A DNA stretch of 64,000 nucleotides from Frigoribacterium sp. Leaf415 (GTDB taxonomy: Bacteria > Actinomycetota > Actinomycetes > Actinomycetales > Microbacteriaceae): NCBI RefSeq assembly GCF_001424645.1, contig NZ_LMQR01000001.1, forward strand, positions 241,301-305,300, written 5' to 3'. The notes under the pieces are model-generated. The model was given only the letters and a program-made list of their open reading frames with translations, was not told where the DNA came from and made no database searches. The translations under genes and the position numbers were made by a program. Positions within the stretch are counted from its first letter, which is position 1. Each line of letters opens with the position of its first letter. Positions 43,635-51,587 of the stretch are shown piece after piece.

Positions 43635-43769
43635 ACGCGCTCCGGGGTCAGTGAAAATCTGAGCCGGCGGTCACAGTCCGCGACCCGCGTCGTCACCGAG
43701 AGGTGGCGGCCCGGTTGAACCGGTGGAACTCCGGTACCGACGGTCATAGTCCGGATGAGAGGTAGCGCG
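43635..43769 (+). ncRNA. FMN riboswitch (RFN element)
   Basis: All conserved RFN blocks are present in order: CTCCGGGGTCAGTGAAA, ATCTGAGCCGGCGGTCACAG, a variable P3-P4 stretch, CCGGTTGAACCGGTGGAACT, CCGGTACCGACGGTCATAGT and CCGGATGAGAGGTAGCGC. P1 pairs GCGCT (43637) with AGCGC (43764). FMN binding would switch off the riboflavin genes that follow. A TATCGT box at 43616 is a possible promoter. Confidence 0.97.
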
Positions 43770-43775
43770 GGCCCG

Positions 43776-43870
43776 GTCGTCCGTCCGCGGACCCCCGGGC
43801 CGATGCCGACCCTCGCGTCGCGCACCCCCGGAGAGCCCTCGGCACACAGCCAGGCAGACCGGAGGACGAC
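43776..43870 (+). promoter_or_regulatory. Riboswitch expression platform masking a Shine-Dalgarno site
   Basis: GTCGTCC-g-TCCG (43776-43787) is complementary to CGGAGGACGAC (43860-43870), the ribosome site of the 27-codon leader ORF. The 11 pairs have a single bulge. This is direct sequence complementarity; that the pairing is FMN-controlled is inferred. Confidence 0.65.
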
Positions 43871-43954
43871 ATGACGACGCAGGCGACCACGCCCCGCGGG
43901 CCCGACGCACGGACGCGCCGACCCATCGACGCGACCAGCACGGCGGTGCGCTGA
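43871..43954 (+). CDS. 27-residue leader ORF between the FMN riboswitch and ribE
   Basis: MTTQATTPRGPDARTRRPIDATSTAVR. It has the strongest ribosome site of the operon (GGAGGACGAC directly before ATG), and its stop overlaps the ribE start as TGATG. The ribE start itself has no visible Shine-Dalgarno site. The peptide is low-complexity and probably has no role of its own; translating it would deliver ribosomes to ribE. It could also be the remnant of a lost upstream gene such as ribD. Confidence 0.7.
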   Translation: MTTQATTPRGPDARTRRPIDATSTAVR

Positions 43955-44589
43955 TGTTCACCGGTCTCGTCGAAGAACTCGGACGCGTCGAGCGCGTCGA
44001 CGACCAGGGCGACAGCGTCCGTCTGACGGTCCACGGCCCGGCCGTGCTGACCGACGCCGCGCACGGCGACTCCATCTCGGTCAGCGGCGTCTGCCTGACG
44101 GTGGTCGCGCAGCAGGGCGACACGTTCACGGCCGACGTCATGCGGCAGACGCTGGCCATGAGCACGGTCGGGGCGTTCGGCCCCGGCACGCCCGTGAACC
44201 TCGAACGCGCCGCCCGCGTCGGCGACCGCCTCGGAGGCCACATCGTGCAGGGCCACGTCGACGGCACGGCCACGGTCGTCGAGATCGAGGAGGGCGACGC
44301 CTGGCGTCGGGTCCGCTTCGACCTCGCCGACGACCTCGCGCCCCTGCTCGTCGACAAGGGCTCGGTCACGCTCGACGGCGTCAGCCTCACGGTGAGCGCG
44401 ATCAGCGAGCCCGGCGAGGCACCGGGCTGGTTCGAGGTCAGCCTCATCCCCGAGACGCTCGCCGTGACGACCCTCGGCGGCAAGGCCGTCGGCGACCGGG
44501 TCAACGTCGAGACCGACGTGCTCGCCCGCCACGTGCGCCGCATGCTGCGGCTGGACGCGCTCGACGCCGCCGTGACGGGTCGCCCGTGA
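43954..44589 (+). CDS. ribE: Riboflavin synthase (alpha chain)
   Basis: A 211-residue enzyme that dismutates two 6,7-dimethyl-8-ribityllumazines into riboflavin. The duplicated lumazine-binding barrels start MFTGLVEELGRVE and GGHIVQGHVDGTATV. The conserved SVSGVCLTVV and SVTLDGVSLTVS pair is present, as expected for a two-barrel protein. It starts inside the leader ORF stop and overlaps ribB by GTGA, so the whole operon is translationally linked. Confidence 0.96.
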   Translation: MFTGLVEELGRVERVDDQGDSVRLTVHGPAVLTDAAHGDSISVSGVCLTVVAQQGDTFTADVMRQTLAMSTVGAFGPGTPVNLERAARVGDRLGGHIVQGHVDGTATVVEIEEGDAWRRVRFDLADDLAPLLVDKGSVTLDGVSLTVSAISEPGEAPGWFEVSLIPETLAVTTLGGKAVGDRVNVETDVLARHVRRMLRLDALDAAVTGRP

Positions 44590-45317
44590 CCGTGTCGACG
44601 CCCGCCGGGGAGGCGCGGGTCGACTCGCGCCTCGCGCCGATCGAGCTCGCCCTCGAACACCTGCGTCGGGGCCGACCCGTCGTGGTGGTCGACGACGAGT
44701 CCCGCGAGAACGAGGGCGACGTCGTCCTCTCGGCCGAGCTGGCCTCGCCCGAGTGGATCGCCTGGACGGTGCGGGTGTCGTCGGGTTTCGTCTGCGCGCC
44801 GATGTCGAACGAGATCGCCGACCGACTCGACCTGCCGCCGATGGTCGCCCACAACGAGGACGCCCGCGGCACGGCCTACACGGTCAGCGTCGACGCGGCG
44901 GCCGGTGTGACGACGGGCATCAGCGCGTCCGACCGGGCGACGACCCTGCGCACGCTCGCGTCGCCCACCAGCGTGCGCGACGACCTGCACCGCCCCGGGC
45001 ACGTCCTGCCGCTGCGGGCCCGCGACGGCGGAGTGCGTGAGCGCGACGGCCACACCGAGGCCTCCGTCGACCTGATGAAGGCTGCAGGGCTGCGACCCGT
45101 CGCCGTGATCAGCGAGATCGTGGGCGACGACGGCGAGATGATGCGCCTGCGCGCCCTGCTCGACTTCGGCGCCCGTGAGGGGGTCCCGGTCGTCACGATC
45201 GCCGACCTCGTCCGCTGGTTGGGCGACCGCGACCTCGACGACCCCGCCCTCGTGCCCGGTTCACCGACCATCGACACCACGACCACGACCACCACCCCCG
45301 AAGGAGACCCCGCATGA
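44586..45317 (+). CDS. ribB: 3,4-dihydroxy-2-butanone-4-phosphate synthase
   Basis: A 243-residue enzyme that makes the four-carbon precursor from ribulose 5-phosphate. Key motifs are [17 protein letters not shown] (metal site), [15 protein letters not shown] and [25 protein letters not shown]. It is the single-domain form: the GTP cyclohydrolase II domain that is fused in many actinobacteria (RibBA) is absent. The C-terminal tail is a Thr-rich linker. GTGA and ATGA overlaps join it to ribE and ribH. Confidence 0.95.
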   Translation: MTVSTPAGEARVDSRLAPIELALEHLRRGRPVVVVDDESRENEGDVVLSAELASPEWIAWTVRVSSGFVCAPMSNEIADRLDLPPMVAHNEDARGTAYTVSVDAAAGVTTGISASDRATTLRTLASPTSVRDDLHRPGHVLPLRARDGGVRERDGHTEASVDLMKAAGLRPVAVISEIVGDDGEMMRLRALLDFGAREGVPVVTIADLVRWLGDRDLDDPALVPGSPTIDTTTTTTTPEGDPA

Positions 45318-45814
45318 GCGGAGCAGGCGCCCCCACCGAACTCGACGTCGACGGCACGGGAGTCCGCGTGACGATCGTCGCCGGCACCTGGCACGAGACG
45401 ATCACCGACGGCTTGCTGGCCGGTGCGCTGGCCACCGTGGAGCGCCTCGGCGCCACGGCCACGGTCGTGCGCGTGCCCGGCAGCTTCGAACTGCCCGTCG
45501 TCGCGAAGGCCGCGCTCGAGGCCGGGGCCGACGCGGTCGTCGCCCTCGGGGTCATCATCCGTGGCGGCACGCCGCACTTCGAGTACGTGTCCGACGCCGC
45601 GACCTCGGGCCTGCTGCGGGTGACCCTCGACACGGGCAAGCCCGTCGGGTTCGGTGTGCTCACCCTCGACGACGAGCAGCAGGGCCTCGACCGCGCCGGT
45701 CTGCCCGGCTCGAAGGAGGACAAGGGCGCCGAGGCGGCACACGCCGCCGTCGCGACGGCCGTCCAGCTGCGCGACATCGCCCGAGCGGGCTCGGGCCGCG
45801 TCATCGGCTTCTAG
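45314..45814 (+). CDS. ribH: 6,7-dimethyl-8-ribityllumazine synthase
   Basis: A 166-residue enzyme that condenses the products of RibB and the pyrimidine branch. The motifs [36 protein letters not shown] (catalytic histidine) and [17 protein letters not shown] are all present. It probably assembles as a pentamer or 60-mer shell. With ribE and ribB it forms the operon; ribD and ribA must lie elsewhere. Its 3' end is duplicated over 16 bp, including the stop codon. Confidence 0.95.
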   Translation: MSGAGAPTELDVDGTGVRVTIVAGTWHETITDGLLAGALATVERLGATATVVRVPGSFELPVVAKAALEAGADAVVALGVIIRGGTPHFEYVSDAATSGLLRVTLDTGKPVGFGVLTLDDEQQGLDRAGLPGSKEDKGAEAAHAAVATAVQLRDIARAGSGRVIGF

Positions 45815-45836
45815 GACCGACGGCTTCCAGGACCTG
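45805..45836. repeat. 16-bp tandem duplication covering the ribH stop codon
   Basis: CGGCTTCTAGGACCGA is followed directly by CGGCTTCCAGGACCTG. The first copy contains the TAG stop of ribH. Confidence 0.7.
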
Positions 45837-45894
45837 CGCTGCGCCGGTCCCTCGACCTGCGCCTCCCCGTGTCCGCGACCCGCGCCTCCTGCCG

Positions 45895-46012
45895 GGCGAT
45901 TCGCGACCTCTCCGGCCGCTCCGCCCGTGCCGAACCCGACAGCCGGACGACGACACGCCGCTCACCTCGAGAGAGGAGCGGCGTGTCGGGCGTCCGGTGT
46001 CGCGACGTGCAC
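45895..46012 (-). repeat. Intergenic palindromic-ended repeat, copy D (reverse orientation)
   Basis: About 118 bp, inverted relative to copies A-C. Read on the minus strand it begins GTGCACGTCGCGACACC (46012 down), has CGACACGCCGCTC-12-GAGCGGCGTGTCG as a perfect internal hairpin, then GTCGGGTTCGGCACG, and ends GTCGCGAATCGCC. It sits between the convergent ribH and dienelactone hydrolase genes. Confidence 0.8.
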
Positions 46013-46034
46013 ACCGGGGCAGCTGGCCGACCGG

Positions 46035-46832
46035 CTAGGCGAAGACCTCGGCCAGGAAGGTCTCGAGCTGCTGCCACGAGCGGCGGTCCGCGCGGGCGTC
46101 GTACTGCGCCCCGTGGTCGGGTGCGTCGGTGCCGGGCACGGCGAAGGCGTGCATGACGCCGCTGTAGCTCAGCACCTGCCAGTCCGGGGCCTCGGCGGCG
46201 CGCATCTCGTCCTCGAAGCCGACGACCGCCTCGTCGGGCACCACCGGGTCGGCCGCACCCGTCATCACGAGCAGCGGGGCCGTCACGGCGCCCTTCTCGG
46301 CGGGCATCCCCGTGCCGAGTCCGCCGTGGAACGACACGACGCCGGCGACGTCGGCACCCGCGCGGGCCAGCTCGAGGGCTCCCGAGCCGCCGAAGCAGTA
46401 GCCCATCACGGCGATCCGCGACGGGTCGACGCCCGGCTCGGCGCGCAGTCGCTCGAGGTTCGCCAGCAGGCGCGACCGGAACAGCGCGACGTCGCCGTAG
46501 TACTTGCCCGCCTCGCCGGCGGCCTCCTGCGGCGACGGGCGTACGCCCTGCCCGTAGACGTCGCCGGCCAGCGCCACGTAGCCGAGCCGCGCGAGCATCT
46601 GCGCGCGCACCTTGACGTGGTCGACGACGCCGAACCAGTCGTGCAGCACGAGCACGCCGGGCACGAGCTCGGACGAGGAGGCGCGGGCAGGCGTCGCGAG
46701 GAAGCCCTCGAGATCGACGTCGGTCGCCGCGTACACCGCGTCCGACGTCGTGACGCCGCCCGGGTCGGGCACGCTGTCGAGGACGCGCTGCAGGTCGGGG
46801 GAGAGGGCGGGAGTGGGTTCGGTCGTGGTCAC
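46035..46832 (-). CDS. Dienelactone hydrolase family protein
   Basis: A 265-residue alpha/beta hydrolase. The nucleophile is the cysteine in AVMGYCFGGSGALE, the acid is in MTGAADPVVPDE and the histidine in SGVMHAFAVPG, as in dienelactone hydrolases. The region LHDWFGVVDHVKVRAQMLARLGYVALAGDVYGQG is also typical. A TetR gene lies 77 bp upstream in the same direction, so local control is possible. The natural substrate is unknown; most homologues are not in chloroaromatic pathways. Confidence 0.88.
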   Translation of the reverse strand: MTTTEPTPALSPDLQRVLDSVPDPGGVTTSDAVYAATDVDLEGFLATPARASSSELVPGVLVLHDWFGVVDHVKVRAQMLARLGYVALAGDVYGQGVRPSPQEAAGEAGKYYGDVALFRSRLLANLERLRAEPGVDPSRIAVMGYCFGGSGALELARAGADVAGVVSFHGGLGTGMPAEKGAVTAPLLVMTGAADPVVPDEAVVGFEDEMRAAEAPDWQVLSYSGVMHAFAVPGTDAPDHGAQYDARADRRSWQQLETFLAEVFA

Positions 46833-46909
46833 ACGGGGACGCTACTCCCGGCGAGTCGGACGGCGCCGACCGGTCTCGGCCGGGGCTCGGCGGGGTTTCG
46901 TCCGGGGTC

Positions 46910-47473
46910 TCAGCCCGGGTCGACGATGCGGGCCACCGCCTGTCGCACGACGTCGCACCGCCTCTGTTGGGGGCCGGTGTGCATGTTGGTGGCCTCGGGC
47001 GTGACGAACCAGGCCAGCACGACGCCGAAGACCATGGTCAGCAACTCGTCGGCGTCCCAGCCGGACGAGATGTCCCCGGCGTCTTGCGCCGCGCGAACCG
47101 AGTCGCGGCGCGCCTCGAGCTGGCCGTGGTCGAGCACGCCGGGGCTCGGCAGCGCGACGCCCTCGATCTGACCCCAGAGCAGCAGTCGGGCGTCGTCGGG
47201 GTTCGAGGCCAGGTGGTCGTAGAGGGCGCTCGCCCAACCCGGCAGGTCGTGGGCGTCGAAGGGGACGACCGCGACCCACCGACCGATGCTCTCACCGAGC
47301 GCGGCGTCGAAGAGGTCGCGCTTGGTCGAGAAGTGGGCGTAGAGGCGCTCTTTGCTCGCCTCGGCGTCGCGCGCGATCGTGTCGACGCGGGCCCCGGCGA
47401 GGCCGCGGGCCGCGAACTCGGTCTTCGCTGCCTCGAGCAGCCGTTCCCGCGGAGGGGTGGGTCGTCGTGCCAT
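46910..47473 (-). CDS. TetR-family transcriptional regulator
   Basis: A 187-residue repressor. The HTH is RERLLEAAKTEFAARGLAGARVDTIARDAEASKERLYAHFSTKRDLF (residues 8-55), and the rest is an all-helical ligand domain. The ATG at 47473 is six bases downstream of TATGCT on the minus strand, suggesting a leaderless message. CGAACGGTTCG (47540-47550) upstream is a possible operator. It precedes the dienelactone hydrolase gene in the same orientation. Confidence 0.9.
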   Translation of the reverse strand: MARRPTPPRERLLEAAKTEFAARGLAGARVDTIARDAEASKERLYAHFSTKRDLFDAALGESIGRWVAVVPFDAHDLPGWASALYDHLASNPDDARLLLWGQIEGVALPSPGVLDHGQLEARRDSVRAAQDAGDISSGWDADELLTMVFGVVLAWFVTPEATNMHTGPQQRRCDVVRQAVARIVDPG

Positions 47474-47600
47474 GCCCAGAGCATAGGGGCTGGACCCCAC
47501 CGGACCACCCGGTTCGGACCGAGGTCTTCGCTGACCGGACCGAACGGTTCGCTCGCTGTCCCGTCGGACACCCTCGGACGCCGTCGGAGAGTCGGACGGG

Positions 47601-48710
47601 TCAGAGGGTGCGGGCGTCCGCCAGGTCGACGCCGGCCGCGGTCGCGACGCCGGCGTTGGTGATGCGTCCGGCGACCGCGTTGACGCCCCGCGCCAGCGAC
47701 TCGTCGGCGGCGACGGCATCGCGCCACCCCCGGTCGGCGAGGGCCAGCGCGTAGGGCATGGTCGCGTTGGTCAAGGCGCGGGTCGAGGTCTGGGGGACGG
47801 CGCCGGGCATGTTGGCGACGCAGTAGTAGACGCTGTCGTGCACGGCGAAGGTCGGGTCGTCGTGCGTGGTCGCGCGCGATCCCTCGAAGCAGCCGCCCTG
47901 GTCGATGGCGATGTCGACGAGCACCGACCCGGGACGCATCGACGCCACCATGTCGTCGGTGACGAGCTTGGGGGCCTGGGCGCCGGGGATCAGCACCGAG
48001 CCGATCACCAGGTCGGCCGCCGCGACCTGGGCGCCGATCTCGTAGGCCGTCGAGGCGCGGGTCTGCACCCGTCCGCCGAACTGCACCTCGAGGGCACGGA
48101 GGCGCGGCAGCGACACGTCGATGACGGTCACGTCGGCACCGAGGCCGAGGGCGTTCGCGGCGGCGTGCTCGCCGGCGACGCCGCCGCCGATCACGACCAC
48201 CTTCGCCTTCGGGGTGCCGGGGACGCCGCCGAGCAGCACGCCCGTGCCGCCGATCGGCTTCATGAGGTGGTAGGCACCGACCATCGTGGACAGGCGGCCG
48301 GCGACCTCGCTCATCGGCGAGAGCAGCGGCAGGCTCCGATCGTCCCGCTGGACCGTCTCGTACGCGATCGCGGTCATGCCGGAGGCGAGGACGGCCTCGG
48401 TGCACTCGGGTGACGCCGCGAGGTGCAGGTAGGTGAAGAGGGTCTGGTCGGCCCGCATCAGCGGGTACTCGGCCGCGATCGGCTCCTTGACCTTCATGAG
48501 CAGGTCGGACTCGCCCCAAACCGTGGCGGCGTCGTCCACCACCGTCGCGCCCGCGGCGACGAACTCGTCGTCGGAGAACCCCGAACCCCGTCCGGCACCC
48601 GCCTGCACGATCACGTCGTGCCCGCGGCGGGAGAACTCGTGGACGCCGGCCGGAGTCGCGGCGACGCGGTTCTCGTTGTTCTTGATCTCGGTGGGGATGC
48701 CGACGCGCAT
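47601..48710 (-). CDS. ald: Alanine dehydrogenase
   Basis: A 369-residue NAD-dependent enzyme that interconverts L-alanine and pyruvate plus ammonia. The N-terminal MRVGIPTEIKNNENRVAATPAGV, the substrate lysine region DLLMKVKEP, the Rossmann motif VVVIGGGVAGEHAAANALGLGADVTVIDV and DIAIDQGGCFEGSRATTHDDP are all characteristic. It is divergent from an Lrp/AsnC gene with a 169-bp gap, the arrangement known for ald and its activator in other actinobacteria. Confidence 0.96.
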   Translation of the reverse strand: MRVGIPTEIKNNENRVAATPAGVHEFSRRGHDVIVQAGAGRGSGFSDDEFVAAGATVVDDAATVWGESDLLMKVKEPIAAEYPLMRADQTLFTYLHLAASPECTEAVLASGMTAIAYETVQRDDRSLPLLSPMSEVAGRLSTMVGAYHLMKPIGGTGVLLGGVPGTPKAKVVVIGGGVAGEHAAANALGLGADVTVIDVSLPRLRALEVQFGGRVQTRASTAYEIGAQVAAADLVIGSVLIPGAQAPKLVTDDMVASMRPGSVLVDIAIDQGGCFEGSRATTHDDPTFAVHDSVYYCVANMPGAVPQTSTRALTNATMPYALALADRGWRDAVAADESLARGVNAVAGRITNAGVATAAGVDLADARTL

Positions 48711-48815
48711 GGTTCGTCCTCTCGGGAGTGGCCTCGACGACGGGCGGCCGGTGCACGCCTCTGTTCGCCGAACTGAGGTCAGTGTGCTGTTTCGTGCCGA
48801 TGCGTGCCAAGCTCT

Positions 48816-48835
48816 CCGCACGAGATTCTGTGCGG
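48816..48835. promoter_or_regulatory. Inverted repeat in the ald-lrp gap, candidate Lrp site
   Basis: CCGCAC-8-GTGCGG lies in the 169-bp divergent region, with GTTTCGTGCC and GCGTGCCAAG half-sites next to it. Lrp/AsnC proteins usually bind several such degenerate sites. Confidence 0.45.
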
Positions 48836-48879
48836 GGCCCTTCTCACCGCACGATCGACGACGAGAGGTGCGACGAGAC

Positions 48880-49350
48880 ATGGCTGCGACGAACGACGTT
48901 CGGCTCGACGAGATCGACCGGCAGCTCGTCCGCCTGCTGGTCGCGAACAGCCGCACCCCGAACGCCACCCTGGCCGCGCAGGTGGGGATCGCTCCGTCGA
49001 CGTGTCTCGCGCGCCTCCGGTCGCTCGTCGAGCGCGGCGTCGTCGCCGGCTTCGGGGCCGACGTCGACCTGTCGGCACTCGGACTCGACCTGCAGGCGCT
49101 CATCAGCGTGACGATCCTCGCGTCGGCCCGGCAGCGCATCGCCGCCTTCTCGGCCGAGATCCGGGCCCTGCCGCAGGTGGTGCAGCTGTTCTTCCTGGGC
49201 GGGTCCGAGGACTTCATCATCCACCTGGCCGTCCGCGACACGAACGACGTGCGCGAGTTCGTGCTCGACCATCTCTCGGCGCACCCGGCCGTCGCCTCGA
49301 CCCGAACCAGCCTGGTCTTCGAGCACCACCACCCCGGCCCGACCGTCTGA
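48880..49350 (+). CDS. Lrp/AsnC-family transcriptional regulator
   Basis: A 156-residue regulator. The HTH is LDEIDRQLVRLLVANSRTPNATLAAQVGIAPSTCLARLRSLVERGVVAGF and the RAM ligand domain follows (LQALISVTILASARQRIAAF, then VVQLFFLGGSEDFIIHLAV). It probably senses alanine or another amino acid and controls the divergent ald gene. The ATG at 48880 is the family start. Its 3' end is expanded as a 17-bp tandem array. Confidence 0.92.
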   Translation: MAATNDVRLDEIDRQLVRLLVANSRTPNATLAAQVGIAPSTCLARLRSLVERGVVAGFGADVDLSALGLDLQALISVTILASARQRIAAFSAEIRALPQVVQLFFLGGSEDFIIHLAVRDTNDVREFVLDHLSAHPAVASTRTSLVFEHHHPGPTV

Positions 49351-49412
49351 CCGGCCGAAGCGTCTGGCCGGCCCGACCGTCTGACCGGCCCGACCGGCCC
49401 GACCGTCTGACC
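49336..49412. repeat. 17-bp tandem repeat, about 4.5 copies, over the lrp stop codon
   Basis: GGCCCGACCGTCTGACC occurs at 49336, 49370 and 49396, with a diverged copy at 49353 and a 9-base fragment at 49387. The first copy contains the TGA stop of the Lrp gene. Confidence 0.85.
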
Positions 49413-49448
49413 GTCCGGCCGACGACGCGCGGGCGGGCGGGGCCGACC

Positions 49449-49904
49449 TCAGCGCGAGGCGGCGAGCGTCATCGGCAGGTGGGGGATGCCGTCCTCGAGG
49501 AACTCGTCACCGTCGACCACGAAGCCGAACCGTGCGTACCAGCCCGAGAGGTGGGCCTGGGCGTCGAGCCGGACCAGTCGACCCTCGCACCCGGCGACGG
49601 CCGCTCGCACCAGGTCGGCGGCGAGCCCACGACCGCGAGCCGCCGCCGCCGTCGCCACCCGGCCGATGCGACGGTCGTCGCCGTCGTGCAGCACCCGGAG
49701 CGTCGCCAGGACGCGGGTGTCGGCATCTGCGTCGGCATCCGCGAACCAGAGGAGGCGCGCGGTCGGTTCGAGGTCGCGCCCGTCGAGCTCGGGGTACGGG
49801 CACTCCTGTTCGACGACGAAGACGTCGACCCGGAGGCGGAGGATCTCGTAGAGGACGACGGGGTCGATCTCGGCGACGGACGACGAGTGCAGGGTGGGGT
49901 TCAC
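49449..49904 (-). CDS. ElaA-like GNAT acetyltransferase
   Basis: A 151-residue acetyltransferase of the ElaA branch. The N-terminal ILRLRVDVFVVEQECPYPELDGRDLEPTARLLW is diagnostic for ElaA, and the acetyl-CoA motif is RIGRVATAAAARGRGLAADLV. The GTG start at 49904 gives the usual length. A run of (DA)n around residues 56-62 comes from a short GACGC-type repeat. Substrate unknown. Confidence 0.88.
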   Translation of the reverse strand: MNPTLHSSSVAEIDPVVLYEILRLRVDVFVVEQECPYPELDGRDLEPTARLLWFADADADADTRVLATLRVLHDGDDRRIGRVATAAAARGRGLAADLVRAAVAGCEGRLVRLDAQAHLSGWYARFGFVVDGDEFLEDGIPHLPMTLAASR

Positions 49905-49956
49905 GGAGCCACGCTATCGGCCTCGCGGGCGTGACCTGATGCCACCGCCGGGCCAC

Positions 49957-50742
49957 TCACCACGCCTCACCCAGCGGCATGGTCGTGAAGGCGCCGCCGA
50001 CCGGTGCGTCGGGCGGCTGCACCTGACCCGCGAAGCGGTCGGCGAACGCCTCGGCGTCGTCCTCGGGGTGGTAGCCGATGGCCTCGCCCGCCGCGAGCGA
50101 CACGACGCGGCGGGTGTTCCGGCTGACGCCCCAGACGACGTGGTGCCCGGCCGGGGCCGTCGTGAGGGCGGCCAGGATCAGTCGGGTCGCGTCGGCCGGC
50201 GACAACCACGTGCCCAGGCTGCGGACGTCGTGCGGCTCGACCTCGGCCGTCATGATGCGGGCCGACACGACGGTCGAGCCGAAGCGGTCGGCGTACAGGC
50301 TGCCGACGGCCTCGAGCAGCACCTTGCTGACGCCGTAGAACGAGTCGGGGCGAGGGGCGGGGACGTCGTGGTCGGCGGCACCCGAGCCGGGTTCGAACCC
50401 GACGGCGTGCACCGAACTGGCCGCGAGCAGGCGGGTCACGCCGGCGCGACGGGCGGCCTCGTGCACGACGTACGCGCTCTCGACGTTGAGGTCGCGGATC
50501 TCGTGCCACGTGCGCTCGCTGGCGTGGGACGCGAGGTGGACGACCAGGTCGGCCCCGCCGAGCGCCACCGTGAGGGGCTCGAGGTCGGTCACGCCGACGT
50601 GTTCGAACGTCTCGTGCGCTCGGAGGTCGTCGGGCGGCGTGACCACGTCGAGCAGCCGCAGGTCGTGGCCGGCCTCGAGCAGCAGGGGGCGGACCCAGGT
50701 CGCGATGCGCCCCGAGCCCCCCGTGATCGCGATGGTCGCCAT
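49957..50742 (-). CDS. NAD-dependent epimerase/dehydratase, uronate dehydrogenase-like
   Basis: A 261-residue extended SDR. The N-terminal MATIAITGGSGRIATWVRPLL is the nucleotide site, VVHLASHASERTWHEIRDLNVESAYVVHEAARRAGV is typical of uronate dehydrogenases, SSVHAVGF and the YGVSK active-site pair follow. The glycine motif reads GGSGRIA rather than the usual GGxGxIG. It may oxidise a hexuronate, or act on another sugar. It is a single-gene unit. Confidence 0.82.
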   Translation of the reverse strand: MATIAITGGSGRIATWVRPLLLEAGHDLRLLDVVTPPDDLRAHETFEHVGVTDLEPLTVALGGADLVVHLASHASERTWHEIRDLNVESAYVVHEAARRAGVTRLLAASSVHAVGFEPGSGAADHDVPAPRPDSFYGVSKVLLEAVGSLYADRFGSTVVSARIMTAEVEPHDVRSLGTWLSPADATRLILAALTTAPAGHHVVWGVSRNTRRVVSLAAGEAIGYHPEDDAEAFADRFAGQVQPPDAPVGGAFTTMPLGEAW

Positions 50743-50946
50743 GTGTGCCGCCTCTCGTCGTGGGCCCCTCGGCCCGTCCCGTCGTCTGCACCGATCCTGC
50801 CCGAGACCACCGACACCGCCCCCCTCGGGGCACGTCCCGCGTCCGCCGGACGGCCCTCGCGAGGCGTCCCCGCGTCCCCCGGATGCCCCACCCGAGCCTG
50901 ACAGGGTTCTGGCGAAGGCCTGGCAGGGCGCTCCACGGCCCCGGTC

Positions 50947-50960
50947 GGTGACGCGTCACC
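50947..50960. promoter_or_regulatory. Perfect 14-bp palindrome upstream of doxX
   Basis: GGTGACGCGTCACC lies two bases upstream of a CATACC -10-like box and 63 bp before the DoxX start, a good place for a repressor. The remainder of the 280-bp gap 50743-51022 is GC-rich with no gene. Confidence 0.5.
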
Positions 50961-51022
50961 TCATACCGTGACGGAGGGCCCGACGACGTGCCACGACCCC
51001 GTCCCCGACCGAAAGGCACCTC

Positions 51023-51472
51023 ATGTCGTCAGCTTCCTCGTCCCTCGGACTCCTCCTGGTCCGCGTCGTCCTCGGAGTCGTCTTCGTCGCCCACGGGTGG
51101 CAGAAGCTCGCCGTCGACGGCCTCGCCGCGACGCAGGGGGCCTTCGGCGGCATGGGCATCCCGCTCGCCGAGGTGGCCGCCCCGGTCGCGGCCGTCACCG
51201 AGCTCGCCGCCGGTGTCGCACTCGTCGTCGGCTTCGCCACCCGGGTCGCCGCCGCCCTCCTGGCGGTCACGGCGGTCGTCGCCCTGGTCGCCGTCCACCT
51301 GCCGAACGGCTTCTACTCGACGGCCGGCGGCTTCGAGTACGTCCTCGTCCTCGCGGTCGCCTCGATCGCGATCGTGCTCACCGGTCCGGGCCGCCTCGCC
51401 CTCGACGCCCTGGTCGTCCGCGGACGGCGTGCCCGTCGCGAGGCCCCGGCCTCGCAACCCGTCACCGTCTGA
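51023..51472 (+). CDS. DoxX-family membrane protein
   Basis: A 149-residue protein with four membrane segments. LLLVRVVLGVVFVAHGWQKLAVDGLAATQGAFGGMGIPLAEVAAPVAAVTELAAGVALVVGF contains the DoxX signature (HGxxKL, E in TELAAG). DoxX/DoxD-type proteins are linked to redox stress and quinone or thiol oxidation in actinobacteria. A palindrome at 50947-50960 suggests specific regulation. It is probably in a single-gene unit. Confidence 0.9.
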   Translation: MSSASSSLGLLLVRVVLGVVFVAHGWQKLAVDGLAATQGAFGGMGIPLAEVAAPVAAVTELAAGVALVVGFATRVAAALLAVTAVVALVAVHLPNGFYSTAGGFEYVLVLAVASIAIVLTGPGRLALDALVVRGRRARREAPASQPVTV

Positions 51473-51587
51473 CCGACGAACCCCGGCGCGCTCGGTCGGC
51501 GGGGCCGGGACGGGTGAACGTGACGTGCCCTCGAGGGTGATTTGCGCCTCCTCGTCCCGTCCCGGCCCTCGATCCGTGGTCGGGTGG

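Noticed and set aside
50380..50410. GGGTTCGAACCC, resembling a tRNA T-arm
   Set aside because: It lies inside the uronate-dehydrogenase-like gene and encodes part of that protein. No cloverleaf can be drawn.
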